A stretch of 64,000 nt of DNA, taken from the NCBI GenBank assembly GCA_963753075.1, contig CAVWAR010000012.1, positions 62,001-126,000 of the forward strand, read 5' to 3'. The DNA is from Prado023 sp963753075. GTDB taxonomy: Bacteria > Actinomycetota > Actinomycetes > S36-B12 > CAIYMF01. A model generated the notes under the pieces. The model did not search any database and was not told where the DNA came from. It was given only the letters and a program-made list of their open reading frames with translations. Numbering within the stretch: the first letter of the stretch is position 1; each line of letters begins with the position of its first letter. This document shows, piece by piece, positions 55,537 through 63,941 of the stretch. The position numbers and the translations under genes were made by a program.

Positions 55537-56026
55537 CGGACGCCTCGAGCCGGTGCTGGCCACCGCTGTCGACCGGCAGGCCTGGATGGGCTGACACGTG
55601 GCAATCGCCTTCGTCGGCACCGCCGTGATGCTCACACTCGCCGGGCTCGCGGGAGTCGTCGTCCACGGCCTGATGACCGGGCGTTGGTCGGAAGGGATCG
55701 GCGGACTCGTGGCGGCGGGCCTTGCGCAATCCTGTGCCGCCCTTGCACCCGGGGGGCTCGTGGTGGCTGCGTTCGGGCTGAGACCGCGGTGGGCCGGCGC
55801 GCTCGCCTGGAGCGCACTGGCCGCGAGCCTCGTGATGGGACAGCTCGGCGCGCTCCTCGAACTGCCACAGGCCGTGCTGAAGGTCTCGCCGTTCTCGCAC
55901 ATCCCCGCGGTCCCGGCCGAGGCCCTCCCGGCCACACCGGTCCTGGGGCTGCTCGCGGCGGCATCAGTGCTGACCGTCATCGGGCTGGTCGCCTTCCGGC
56001 ACCGGGACGCCGCAGTTGTGGCCTAG
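55523..56026 (+). pseudogene. C-terminal remnant of an ABC-2 type exporter permease
   Basis: The plus strand encodes the last about 165 residues of a polyketide-antibiotic-exporter-like permease: ETTGRLEPVLATAVDRQAWMG, then a TGA stop at 55592, then HVAIAFVGTAVMLTLAGLAG and four hydrophobic segments ending LPQAVLKVSPFSHIPAVPAE and GLVAFRHRDAAVV. The TGA sits where Ser is expected (W-M-G-S-H). The other two thirds of the permease are missing. The GTG at 55598 could give a 142-residue membrane fragment, but no partner ATPase gene is present. Judged a relic. Confidence 0.75.
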
Positions 56027-56120
56027 CGACGGATCCGGCCCTCTCAGCACACTCGCAGGCCGAACGCCTACCCATCGAGCCGGCCAACGAGCGCCACAGT
56101 TCCCGATGATCAGCGATTCC

Positions 56121-56588
56121 CTAGGGGGATGGAGTGGCGGTGGCCGCGGTGGTTGTCACGGAGGTGGTCGGGTCGTCAAGCTGGATCATGACCATGGTGG
56201 CGGCGGCGGTGCCGAAGTAGAGCCAGACGTTGGCGATACCTTCGGTGGCTCCAATGAGTTGCTGGCCCCAGGCCAGCATCATGAACAGCACCAGGCCGAG
56301 GCCGATGCCGATCTTGGCCCATGCCTTCGGCCGGCCGGGCAGCCACTCCAGCAACACGATGCTCACGAGCAGCACCACCGCCGAGGAGGCTTCGATGACG
56401 CCGGCGATGCGCCAGGACAACTCGAGGCCGGGGAAGGAAGCCGCCCAGGTGTCGGCCCAACCGTCGAGGAAGAACTGGGGGACGTCCTTGGTGAGCTTGT
56501 CGATGGCGCCGCGCACGAAGATTGAGATGAACAGCAGATAGACGGCCACGTAGCGAACGATGTGGCCGATCAGGTTCAGAACGGACAT
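56121..56588 (-). CDS. DoxX-like small membrane protein
   Basis: A 155-residue membrane protein with four helices (about residues 8-28, 58-82, 90-108 and 115-135). The N-terminal IVRYVAVYLLFISIFVRGAIDKLTKDVPQFFLDGW and the paired later helices resemble DoxX-like family proteins, whose roles range from redox stress to unknown. The tail is Thr/Ala-rich. ATG with GGGAGA five bases upstream. Stands alone. Confidence 0.75.
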   Translation of the reverse strand: MSVLNLIGHIVRYVAVYLLFISIFVRGAIDKLTKDVPQFFLDGWADTWAASFPGLELSWRIAGVIEASSAVVLLVSIVLLEWLPGRPKAWAKIGIGLGLVLFMMLAWGQQLIGATEGIANVWLYFGTAAATMVMIQLDDPTTSVTTTAATATPSP

Positions 56589-57083
56589 CGGGTCTCCCGG
56601 CGGGGCGTGGAAGGGCTGGCAGCATGACTGTAGGCGCGTGGGATGTGCGTCGCCACCCGAGTGAAGAACTGGTCACGCGGGCGCTCGCGACACAGTGCCA
56701 GGCACCAGCCCCTGGCCGTGACCGACCCCGCACAACTGCCCCCACGGAGGCACGACCATCGCGAGAGTGCTTGGCAACCCGACCAGCAGCGGCATGTCAG
56801 GAAGATCACGGACGTGGCCTTCCCCTCTGAGGGGATCGACATCCAGGCCGCATTCCCAAGCCAGATCGTCCCGCATTCATTCACTGGAGGGACCAGTCCT
56901 CAGCGGGCTGGGACTGCTTTGATCCGGTGGCCGACGTTCCCCTAGCCGCGCACGCCGCCATATGGCAATCCTCTTGCAGTCCTCGACGGGTACGCCCTCG
57001 AATCCGTCAGCAGGTGACCCACATCGCCGCGAAGGCCTGGGAGCCGCTGGGCGTGGGGGGGCCGGGAGCGGGCCGTGGCCGGT
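56589..57083. other. Gene-poor stretch with one coding-like remnant
   Basis: No intact gene is supported. The short plus-strand segment 56796-56900 has strong third-position GC and reads RKITDVAFPSEGIDIQAAFP. This resembles the N-terminus of some alpha/beta hydrolases (V-x-FPSEGxxLxAxLF), but without a start, ribosome binding site or continuation. Likely a decayed fragment. The remainder shows nothing recognisable. Confidence 0.35.
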
Positions 57084-58067
57084 TCAATTCGTGGTCTCGT
57101 CGGTTGTGTCAACTTGGCCGGTTGCGAGGGCCTGGTCTCCGCGGGCCAGCCACATCGCGATGAGCCCGGCGACCACGGCGCCTGCGAGGGTGGCCAGCAC
57201 GCGTTGGAGGCCGACCTCGGCGGTGTATGCGTTGGCGCGGCCACCTAGGAAGATCACGAATGGGGTGACCACGACGACATAGAGGGCGTAGCGGCCGAGT
57301 GTTGAGTAGGCCAGCAGGAGGAATAGCAGGCAGATCTGGAGGGCGAGTTGGTACTGAAGTGGCAGCGTGGCGACCAGTGCGGCGGCGAGCACGGCGCCGA
57401 GAAGGGTGCCCAGGACTCGTTGTCGGGCCATGGGCAGGGTCTCGCCGACGAATGGTCGCAGCACCAGGGTGAGGGTCATCGGGATGACGTATCCCCACGG
57501 TTCCTCCAGCACGCTCATCACGTACACGAAGGGGCCGACGCTCAGAGCCATCGCCCCCGCGTGCCGCCAGGCCATCTGTTCCGGCACCCCGGCCAGTTCC
57601 CCGGAGCCGGGGCGGCGTGCCATTAGACCGATCGCGACGGCCCCGCCGACGAGCAGCCCGCCGAGGGTCTCCATGGGGTCGGCGTCGATCAGCAGTGTCG
57701 TGTAGACCGCCGCCACGGTTGGGATGGCCGCGAGCAGGTTGCTGTGCCAGATGTTCCCGGGCGCCGCGACAAGGCACGCCAGAGCGGCGAAGCAGGCTGC
57801 CGGTACGGGGTCGCCGAGCAGGGCGGTCGCTACCGCGCCGGTCAGTGCGGTGGCGGTGACCGCGGCCAGGCCGGGCCGCCAGGGCAGGTGGGTGGCCGGG
57901 GTCAGGTTGGCGACGAACCCGAGGAATACCGCCAGGGCAGGCGCGAACCCGAAGGCCGCGTAGGCCGCGAGGGTCGGGGCGACCAAGGCGATGGTGAGCA
58001 GGAGTGCTGCACGTCGGGCAGGCCCGGGGATAGACCAGCCCCCCATCGTCGGGGTGGCTGTGGTCAT
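57084..58067 (-). CDS. FUSC family membrane protein
   Basis: A 327-residue integral membrane protein with about nine helices and the FUSC-like duplicated plan. Segments include GDPVPAACFAALACLVAAPGNIWHSNLL, the central charged loop (ARRPGSGELAGVPEQMAWRH), and EPWGYVIPMTLTLVLRPFVGETLPMARQRVLGTLLGAVLAA, the conserved FUSC motif. Probably a passive exporter of organic acids or an envelope-stress protein. Second FUSC-like gene of the window, more typical than the one at 25.6 kb. ATG 58067 has GGATCC only upstream. Confidence 0.85.
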   Translation of the reverse strand: MTTATPTMGGWSIPGPARRAALLLTIALVAPTLAAYAAFGFAPALAVFLGFVANLTPATHLPWRPGLAAVTATALTGAVATALLGDPVPAACFAALACLVAAPGNIWHSNLLAAIPTVAAVYTTLLIDADPMETLGGLLVGGAVAIGLMARRPGSGELAGVPEQMAWRHAGAMALSVGPFVYVMSVLEEPWGYVIPMTLTLVLRPFVGETLPMARQRVLGTLLGAVLAAALVATLPLQYQLALQICLLFLLLAYSTLGRYALYVVVVTPFVIFLGGRANAYTAEVGLQRVLATLAGAVVAGLIAMWLARGDQALATGQVDTTDETTN

Positions 58068-58320
58068 GTGCGGATCCTCCCACTGGCCGGCGAGGAGCCC
58101 ACCGGTGAGGGCTGTCGGGATGTCTCCCGGTTGGGGTGACGGCGTTGCAGATTCCCGCGCCGAGCTCGGCGGCTGGAGAACGATGGCTCAACTCATCGTC
58201 CCCCGCGAGGTGGCCGGTCGGGCTGCACCGCCAGCGCACCGTTGCCGGGCGGTGCACGCCGTCGATGCCTGAAGGCCCGGTGTTCCAGGTGGTCTGGTTG
58301 GTGGCTGCAGTTGAAGAGGT

Positions 58321-58336
58321 GGGCGCCTGTGCGCCC
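58321..58336 (-). terminator. Hairpin after the CoA-disulfide reductase gene
   Basis: GGGCGC and GCGCCC form a perfect 6-bp stem with a 4-base loop, three bases after the TAG stop of the reductase on the minus strand, followed by a pyrimidine-rich ACCTCTTC. Position and shape fit an intrinsic terminator. Confidence 0.55.
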
Positions 58337-58339
58337 GGA

Positions 58340-60034
58340 CTAGCGTGGGGCGAGCATCGCGTGCGACAACATCCCACCGGAGATCACCTTGGCGTCGAAG
58401 CCGTTCTGGACCAGGACGCGGGTGGCGTAGTAGGCGCGTTGGGCCGATCGGCACAGGACATGGATCTCGCGGTCGCGGGGCAGTTCGTCGAGCCGGGCGC
58501 GCAGCTCGCCCAAGGGGATGTGCACGCAACCTTCCACGCCCTCGACGGCCAGCTCGGGCTTTGAGCGCACGTCGAGGATGAGAGCCTGGGGGTCGCTGAA
58601 CCAGTGGGCCACCGGCATGTCGCCGCGCAGCACGTCGGCGGCGACCATGCCCGCGAAGTTGACCGGGTCCTTCGCGCTGCCGAATGGCGGGGCGTAGCAC
58701 AGTTCGGACTCCTCGAGGTCGAACATGGTGGCCCCGAACTGGATGGCCATGGCCAGGTGTCCGATCCGCTTGTCCACGCCGTCCTCACCGGCCGCCTGGG
58801 CGCCCAGCAGCAGTCCATCGGATTCGCGGAACAAGACCTTCATCACAGTCGGCTTCGCACCCGGGTAGTAGCCGGCGTGGCTGTTCGGGAACAGGTAGAC
58901 CTTCTCGTAGTCGACGTCGCCGCGGCGCACCAGCGCCTTCTCGTTCTGCCCGGTCCAGGCCAAGGTGGCCCCGAACAGGCCGATCACCGCGGTTCCCTGC
59001 ACCCCGCGGAACCGTGAGTCCCGCCCGCAGATGACTTCGGCGGCGATCCGGCCCTGGCGGTTCGCCGGACCGGCCAGGGCCATCAGGGTCCACTCCCCGG
59101 TCTGGAAGTCCTTGACCTCGATGGCATCGCCCACGGCGTAGATGTGCGGATCGGAGGTGCGCATCTGGTCATCGACCCGGATCCCGCCACGCTCGCCGAT
59201 CTCCAGCCCGGCCGCCTTCGCCAGCGTGGTGTCCGGGCGCACCCCCAGGGAGAGGATGACGACGTCCGCCGGGTGGTGGGCGCCGGAGCGGGTCGAAACG
59301 ACCAGTGCCTCCCGGTCCTCGCCTGCCGGCTCGAAGCCGGCCACCCCGTCGCCGAGCACGACATGGACGCCGTTCTGCTCGAGGCGGTCGGCGGCAGCCC
59401 GCCCGAACTCCGGGTCCAGGGGCAGCAGCACCTGGTCGGCCATCTCGATGACGGTCACGTCGAACCCGACGTGGGCCAGGTTCTCTGCGGTCTCCAGCCC
59501 GATGAACCCACCCCCCACGACGACGGCATGCTTCTTCGGGCGGACGGTCTGCCATCCGGAGTAGGAGTCCATGCCGCTGAGGAACGTCGTGCCACGCGCG
59601 ATCCACTCCTTGATCGTCCGGGCGTCCGGGACCGTGCGGACCTCGAAGATGCCGGGCAGGTCGATGCCCGGGATCGGTGGGCGCACCGTCATCGCACCCG
59701 GGGACAGCACCAGCGCGTCGTAGGACTCGGTGGTCACATCGCCCGTCTCAACGTTGCGCAGCTGCACCGTCTTGGCGCTGGGGTCGACATCGACGGCCTC
59801 GGTCAGGACCCGAGCGTCGATAGCGAACTGGGCACGGAACAACTGCGCGCTCGCCACCAGCAGGGCGCTCTCCTTCTCGATCACCTGACCGATGTGGTAC
59901 GGCAGCCCGCAGTTCGCATACGACATGTAGGGCCCGCGCTCCACCAGGACGATCTCCGCCGACTCGTCAAGCCTACGCAGACGGGCAGCACACGACGCGC
60001 CGCCAGCGACGCCACCGACGATGACCACTTTCAT
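58340..60034 (-). CDS. CoA-disulfide reductase with C-terminal rhodanese domain
   Basis: A 564-residue flavoprotein of the CoADR-RHD type that reduces CoA disulfide or persulfide with NAD(P)H. FAD loop MKVVIVGGVAGGASCAARLRR, active-site Cys42 in SYANCGLPYHIG, NAD(P)H loop VVVGGGFIGLETAENL, and YAVGDAIEV. A C-terminal rhodanese domain (residues about 460-560) has its catalytic cysteine Cys528 in HVLCRSAQRAYYA. Start ATG 60034 matches the family; the long upstream open frame is rejected. Handles sulfane sulfur and oxidative stress, possibly with the DUF2892 protein at 14.6 kb. Confidence 0.93.
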   Translation of the reverse strand: MKVVIVGGVAGGASCAARLRRLDESAEIVLVERGPYMSYANCGLPYHIGQVIEKESALLVASAQLFRAQFAIDARVLTEAVDVDPSAKTVQLRNVETGDVTTESYDALVLSPGAMTVRPPIPGIDLPGIFEVRTVPDARTIKEWIARGTTFLSGMDSYSGWQTVRPKKHAVVVGGGFIGLETAENLAHVGFDVTVIEMADQVLLPLDPEFGRAAADRLEQNGVHVVLGDGVAGFEPAGEDREALVVSTRSGAHHPADVVILSLGVRPDTTLAKAAGLEIGERGGIRVDDQMRTSDPHIYAVGDAIEVKDFQTGEWTLMALAGPANRQGRIAAEVICGRDSRFRGVQGTAVIGLFGATLAWTGQNEKALVRRGDVDYEKVYLFPNSHAGYYPGAKPTVMKVLFRESDGLLLGAQAAGEDGVDKRIGHLAMAIQFGATMFDLEESELCYAPPFGSAKDPVNFAGMVAADVLRGDMPVAHWFSDPQALILDVRSKPELAVEGVEGCVHIPLGELRARLDELPRDREIHVLCRSAQRAYYATRVLVQNGFDAKVISGGMLSHAMLAPR

Positions 60035-60353
60035 CAGAAGTACCCCTTCCTTGCTCGTGTCGTCCGCAGGCTCAGGACTCGGTTCCACGCTACGGTCCCC
60101 GGTACCCAGACGCCCGGCGTGGGCCGTGCCCTCCATCTTCAACTCGCGGACCAGCGTTCGACTCACCACGCTCGGCGGGGGCCTGTTCGGTCTTGGAGCC
60201 GGGCGATGGTGCAGGTCCCTCGCAACTTCGTGGCGCGATACTCCACATCGCGTGCCGCGAATCTGGTTCGGCTCCCCTCGCGCAGTCGTCAAGCACCTCC
60301 CCGAATGCGCCCGGCCGCGGGCCGGGTTGCCGGGCGGGGCCGGGGAAGGCACC
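60035..60353. other. Gap upstream of the CoA-disulfide reductase
   Basis: About 320 bp without a supported gene. A perfect hairpin CCCGGCC / GGCCGGG with a 3-base loop lies at 60310-60326 and could terminate transcripts from the decayed DUF1059 gene. An AAGGGG purine stretch is the reductase ribosome binding site. The frame continuous with the reductase upstream to 60634 has no family match and is treated as shadow. Confidence 0.4.
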
Positions 60354-60558
60354 TCAGGGTTGCCCCCTCCCGCCGCGCGACGACCGGCGCACAGAACGCA
60401 TCTTGATGGGCGTCGGTCGGGAGGCGGCTTCGACCGGGTGGGTTCCCGAGCGACTGCCCCGGCGGTGGCGGTCCTGGGCGTTGATGACATCATCGGCGCT
60501 CTCGCCCCGGTGGCCCAGATCGCAGGGGCCCGAGCTGGCGGCAGGTCATCGTCTTCAT
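60354..60558 (-). pseudogene. Decayed DUF1059 small protein gene
   Basis: An ATG at 60558 with GGAAGGGA upstream begins MKTMTCRQLG, the signature start of DUF1059 proteins. Two bases later lost from the expected GGGGGCCCC run shift the frame. In the next frame CDLGHRGESADDVINAQDRH continues the family sequence exactly (normally MKTMTCRQLGGPCDL). After about 60465 only scrambled remains (THPVEAA) can be seen before a stop at 60354. The protein would be about 60-80 residues when intact; function unknown. Confidence 0.7.
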
Positions 60559-60643
60559 GCGTGTCCCTTCCTGGGATCAGGTGTGTGGGTTGGGTTCGCC
60601 TGTCTGACGATCGGCACACAGAGAGAGTGACCAATGTGGCGGA

Positions 60644-61486
60644 TCATCCGTGTCGGTTTCTCCCGGTGCGTCGCGATACCTGCGCCAGCACCTCAGGATC
60701 GGCCCGGAACGTGATGCGTCGTACTGTGCCCTCGACGATGGTGCAGTCGAAGAGGACCATCGCCTGGCCGCGGTGGAACCACGCGGCGCCGGGGTGATCG
60801 CCGACGAGTACCGGCAGCGCGGCGTGGGCGCTGCCGTTGAAGAAGGATGCCACCTCGTCGCGGCCCACGATCCGTGCCGGAGTGCCGGCCAGAACGGCGG
60901 CGTCGTCGGCCGTGACAGCAGCATCGGGAGCCAGCAGCGACAGCAGCCGGTCGATGTCGCCCTCCCTCGCGGCAGCCATGAAGGCGTCGACCACCTCCCA
61001 GTCGGCCAGTTGGTCCTCGACCGGCGGCTGGCCGACCTTGGCACGGGCACGGGCGCGGGAGGCGAGCTTGCGCGCGGTGACCGGCGTGGTGTCCAGGATG
61101 GCGGCGATCGTGGAGAACTCGAAGCCGAAGCTGTCGTGAAGGACGAACGCGACACGCTCGCGGGGGGTGAGCCGCTCCAGCACCACCTGCAGGGCGACGC
61201 CTACGGTCTCGGCGAGCGCGACGTCATCAGCCCGGTCGGGCGCGGCCTCGGCCACCACGACCGCGGCCACCGGTGCGGGGATCCGGGCCCGCAGTCGGTC
61301 CAGGCACAGCCGCGTGGTCACGGTCGTCAACCAGGCAGGCAGACTCTCGATGTCGGTCTGCGTCCGGTGCAGCCGCAGCCACGCCTCCTTCACGACATCC
61401 TCGGCCTGAGCTGGGTCGTCCAGTACCCGGGCAGCGATCCGCAGCAACCGCGGCCGCTCCGCCTCGAATCCCGCTGTCATGTCCAT
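60644..61486 (-). CDS. ECF sigma factor with C-terminal SnoaL-like domain (SigJ/ECF41-like)
   Basis: About 280 residues. Sigma region 2 is FEAERPRLLRIAARVLDDPAQAEDVVKEAWLRLHR with PAWLTTVTTRLCLDRLR, and region 4 is LERLTPRERVAFVLHDSFGFEFSTIAAILDTTPVTARKLASRARARAKV. A C-terminal SnoaL/NTF2-like domain (residues about 165-280, from WEVVDAFMAAAREGDIDRLLSLLAPDAAV) replaces an anti-sigma factor, as in ECF41/SigJ groups. The linker lacks the WLPEP motif and the tail differs from ECF41 consensus. ATG 61486 or 61480. A matching promoter lies upstream at 61525-61551. Confidence 0.88.
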   Translation of the reverse strand: MDMTAGFEAERPRLLRIAARVLDDPAQAEDVVKEAWLRLHRTQTDIESLPAWLTTVTTRLCLDRLRARIPAPVAAVVVAEAAPDRADDVALAETVGVALQVVLERLTPRERVAFVLHDSFGFEFSTIAAILDTTPVTARKLASRARARAKVGQPPVEDQLADWEVVDAFMAAAREGDIDRLLSLLAPDAAVTADDAAVLAGTPARIVGRDEVASFFNGSAHAALPVLVGDHPGAAWFHRGQAMVLFDCTIVEGTVRRITFRADPEVLAQVSRRTGRNRHG

Positions 61487-61524
61487 GGTGGTCACACGTC
61501 CATCAAGGGAGCCGTCACGGGTAT

Positions 61525-61551
61525 GACGCGCTCCGAGCATGGTGTGTGACC
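61525..61551 (-). promoter_or_regulatory. ECF41-type promoter upstream of the sigma gene
   Basis: On the minus strand GGTCACA (61551-61545) is followed after exactly 16 bp by CGTC (61528-61525). This matches the published ECF41 promoter pattern TGTCACA-N16-CGTC with one mismatch. It lies about 40 bp before the sigma-factor start codon and after the end of the GNAT gene, so it suggests autoregulation. Confidence 0.6.
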
Positions 61552-61621
61552 GGCCAGGAAGCGGAACTCTAGGAGCGCACGAAGGTGCGGGCTGCACCGC
61601 CCGCGTCATCGTCGACGCTGA

Positions 61622-62074
61622 TCACACGGGCGCGACTGGGCGGGTCCACTCCATCCGCACGTCCTCGAGTTGCCAGGTCGGCTCGAACCCGCGGGCGACC
61701 TCGATGAAGCCATGCCGCGTGTAGAAGTCGATGGCGCGGTGATTGCGGGCGAACGTGTACAGCCACAGATGACCCGAGGACGCCTGCTGGGCAAAGTGCA
61801 GCAGCGCCGAGCCAATGCCCTCGCCGATCCGGTCGACCCGCACGTACAGTTGGCCGACGCTCTCCTGGGTGGCGGCCAAGAACCCGACGATGCCCGAATC
61901 ATCGTGTGCCACGACCACCCGATGACTCGGCACCACATGGTCCAGCAGGAACGCGGTCTGCTCATCCACCGAGTGCGGATCGGTCACGCCGACGCCCAGC
62001 TCGAAGCTCGCCCTCCACATCAGGACCAGCTCGGCGATGTCACGGTCGGGATCGAACGGCCTTACCTCGGGCAT
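61622..62074 (-). CDS. GNAT-family N-acetyltransferase
   Basis: A 150-residue GNAT protein: VRPFDPDRDIAELVLMWRASFE, VVAHDDSGIVGFLAATQESVGQLYVRVDRIGEGIGSALLHFAQQ (acetyl-CoA loop region) and LYTFARNHRAIDFYTRHGFIEVARG. It resembles YjaB/ElaA-like acetyltransferases; substrate unknown. The ATG at 62074 begins the homologous region. It lies upstream of the sigma-factor gene on the same strand but is separated from it by the ECF promoter. Confidence 0.88.
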   Translation of the reverse strand: MPEVRPFDPDRDIAELVLMWRASFELGVGVTDPHSVDEQTAFLLDHVVPSHRVVVAHDDSGIVGFLAATQESVGQLYVRVDRIGEGIGSALLHFAQQASSGHLWLYTFARNHRAIDFYTRHGFIEVARGFEPTWQLEDVRMEWTRPVAPV

Positions 62075-62360
62075 GGCGTGCACCCGACGATGATGGCACG
62101 CCGATTCCTTCGCATCCTGGGGATGGTGTGGCCGGTCCGGACGGGCAAGGCCCGCGGACTTCGAGCGCGAAGACCCAGCCGTCCCCGGGCTGGGACGGGG
62201 AGCGGGTCTCTTGTGCGGGGGAGATGTCAGGAGCTGTCGCAGTGGGTCCGCGTCGGCTACCAACACGCCAAAGCTGGCGTCGCATATGCCGCCGTTCAGG
62301 CAACGAATCGCTGCGAGCGGGCGCTTCCCTGCGACTCGCTTGCGCCGGTACGGTTGCGCG

Positions 62361-62963
62361 GTGAACGAGACGATCCCCTCGAGTGACGGCGCAGCCGCTT
62401 CAGCCGCCCGGACGGCTCGGGAGAGGATGCTGGCCGGCGAGCCGCGCATCTGGGCGCCCGACCCCGAGCTGGGTGAGCTCTTCCTGAAGGGACGACGACT
62501 TGTGAAGGCGTACAACGATGCGCCCGGCGAGGACGAGCCCGCCCTGGACCGCATCCTCGTCGAACTCCTGGGGTCGGTCGGCGAAGGTGTCCACATCCGC
62601 CAGCCGATCGCCGTCGACTACGGGGCTCACATCAGCATCGGAGCGCGGACCTTCGTGAACTCGGGCCTCACCGCCCTGGACGTGGCCCGAATCACGATCG
62701 GTGCCGACGTCCAGATCGGCCCGAACGTCCAGCTCCTCACCCCGACCCACCCCGTTGATCCCGAAGAACGCCTCGTGGGATGGGAGACGGGACTCCCGAT
62801 CACGATCGGTGACAACGTCTGGCTCGGCGGGGGCGTCATCGTGGTGGCCGGAGTGACCATCGGCGAGCACACTGTCGTCGGCGCCGGCGCGGTGGTCACC
62901 AAGGACCTACCCGCACGTGTCCTCGCCGTCGGCAACCCCGCCCGGATCATCCGCCAGCTCTGA
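62361..62963 (+). CDS. Sugar O-acetyltransferase (maltose acetyltransferase type)
   Basis: A 200-residue left-handed beta-helix acetyltransferase transferring acetyl from acetyl-CoA to sugars. The maltose-acetyltransferase cap TARERMLAGEPRIWAPDPEL and hexapeptide coils are present, with the active-site His in QLLTPTHPVDPEERLVGWETGLPITIGDNVWLGGGV and the end GAGAVVTKDLPARVLAVGNPARIIRQL. The GTG at 62361 starts the conserved part. Physiological substrate unclear. Confidence 0.92.
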   Translation: MNETIPSSDGAAASAARTARERMLAGEPRIWAPDPELGELFLKGRRLVKAYNDAPGEDEPALDRILVELLGSVGEGVHIRQPIAVDYGAHISIGARTFVNSGLTALDVARITIGADVQIGPNVQLLTPTHPVDPEERLVGWETGLPITIGDNVWLGGGVIVVAGVTIGEHTVVGAGAVVTKDLPARVLAVGNPARIIRQL

Positions 62964-63311
62964 CCTGAACTGGTGCCAGCCGACTACAGCTCGACCGCAG
63001 AAGTATGCCGGGGCTCCTTCCTTGCGGACCTCCGCGGTCCTGGCCCAGCCCGACCAGCAGAACGGGGGTTGGGCAGCGGTCCGACGGGGACCGCGACACC
63101 GCCTGCATCGGAAGTGGTCTCGACGTCGAGGCCGGGGACCGCGGGCTCGAGGGGGTGGCCGCCAGTCGAGGCCGGCCAGGATGCCTCCGGATACGAAAGC
63201 GCAGGCCCGCGCGTCCATTGAGCCGCGAGTCGCCCTTCCTGGTGCGGGGCACGGCTTGAGCGCGGGTCTGAAGCCCTTGAGCTCCGGTGTGGGTTGAGGC
63301 AGGGTGGGGTC
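62964..63311. other. Intergenic region
   Basis: About 350 bp between two plus-strand acetyltransferase genes. Both strands have open frames that are only composition shadows, with no ribosome binding site or family match. No clear hairpin was seen. Confidence 0.4.
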
Positions 63312-63941
63312 GTGACGACGACGGGCCGTTACGGGACCAAGCCGCTCACGAGCGAGACGTGGCCTGACTTCGCTGCGCTCGTGGAGGCGAACAACGGCGT
63401 CTGGGGCGGTTGTTGGTGCATTGGGTTTCACCCCGAGGGCATTGGCAAGGACAGCACCGCTGCGGGCAATCGCGACGCCAAGCTCGCTCACGTCAACAAC
63501 GGGACCGTCCATCAGGTCCTGGTCTACCTCGACGGCGCGTGCGTGGGCTGGTGTCAGTACGGTCCGCCGGCCGAGGTTGCCACGATCAAGAACCCCAAGG
63601 CCTACGAGAAGGATCTTGTCGGATTGCCTCAATGGCGCATCGGTTGTGTGTTCACCGGCAACGGGCACCGGCGCCAGGGTGTGGCGCGGGCAGGACTCGC
63701 CGCTGCGCTGAGCGCGATCAGCCAGGCTGGCGGAGGCACCGTCGAGGCCTACCCCGAGCAACTGGACGGGCGCGGACCACAGCGCGGCACCTACCTGCAC
63801 ACCGGACCGGAAGACCTGTTCGAAGAGTTCGGTTTCGTTCGGGATCGCCGCATCGCGAAGTGGCGCTGGGTCATGCAAGTGACTGTTCCCAACCGGGCCG
63901 AGCGCCAGGGCCGTCAGGGGTCCACGGCATCCGGTCCGTAG
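63312..63941 (+). CDS. GNAT-family N-acetyltransferase
   Basis: A 209-residue GNAT protein of an actinobacterial group marked by an N-terminal GVWGGCWCIGFHPEG cysteine-rich segment. Later regions are VYLDGACVGWCQYGPPAE, WRIGCVFTGNGHRRQGVARAGLAAAL (acetyl-CoA loop) and YLHTGPEDLFEEFGFVRDRRIAKWRWVM. The substrate is unknown. GTG 63312 follows AGGGTGGGG; a TTG six codons earlier is less likely. The last 59 bases of the window after the gene show nothing recognisable. Confidence 0.88.
   Translation: MTTTGRYGTKPLTSETWPDFAALVEANNGVWGGCWCIGFHPEGIGKDSTAAGNRDAKLAHVNNGTVHQVLVYLDGACVGWCQYGPPAEVATIKNPKAYEKDLVGLPQWRIGCVFTGNGHRRQGVARAGLAAALSAISQAGGGTVEAYPEQLDGRGPQRGTYLHTGPEDLFEEFGFVRDRRIAKWRWVMQVTVPNRAERQGRQGSTASGP

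Noticed and set aside
60035..60634. Long open frame upstream of and continuous with the CoA-disulfide reductase
   Set aside because: Composition is Pro/Arg/Thr-rich without a family match. The reductase homology and ribosome binding site begin at ATG 60034, and the frame crosses the decayed DUF1059 gene.
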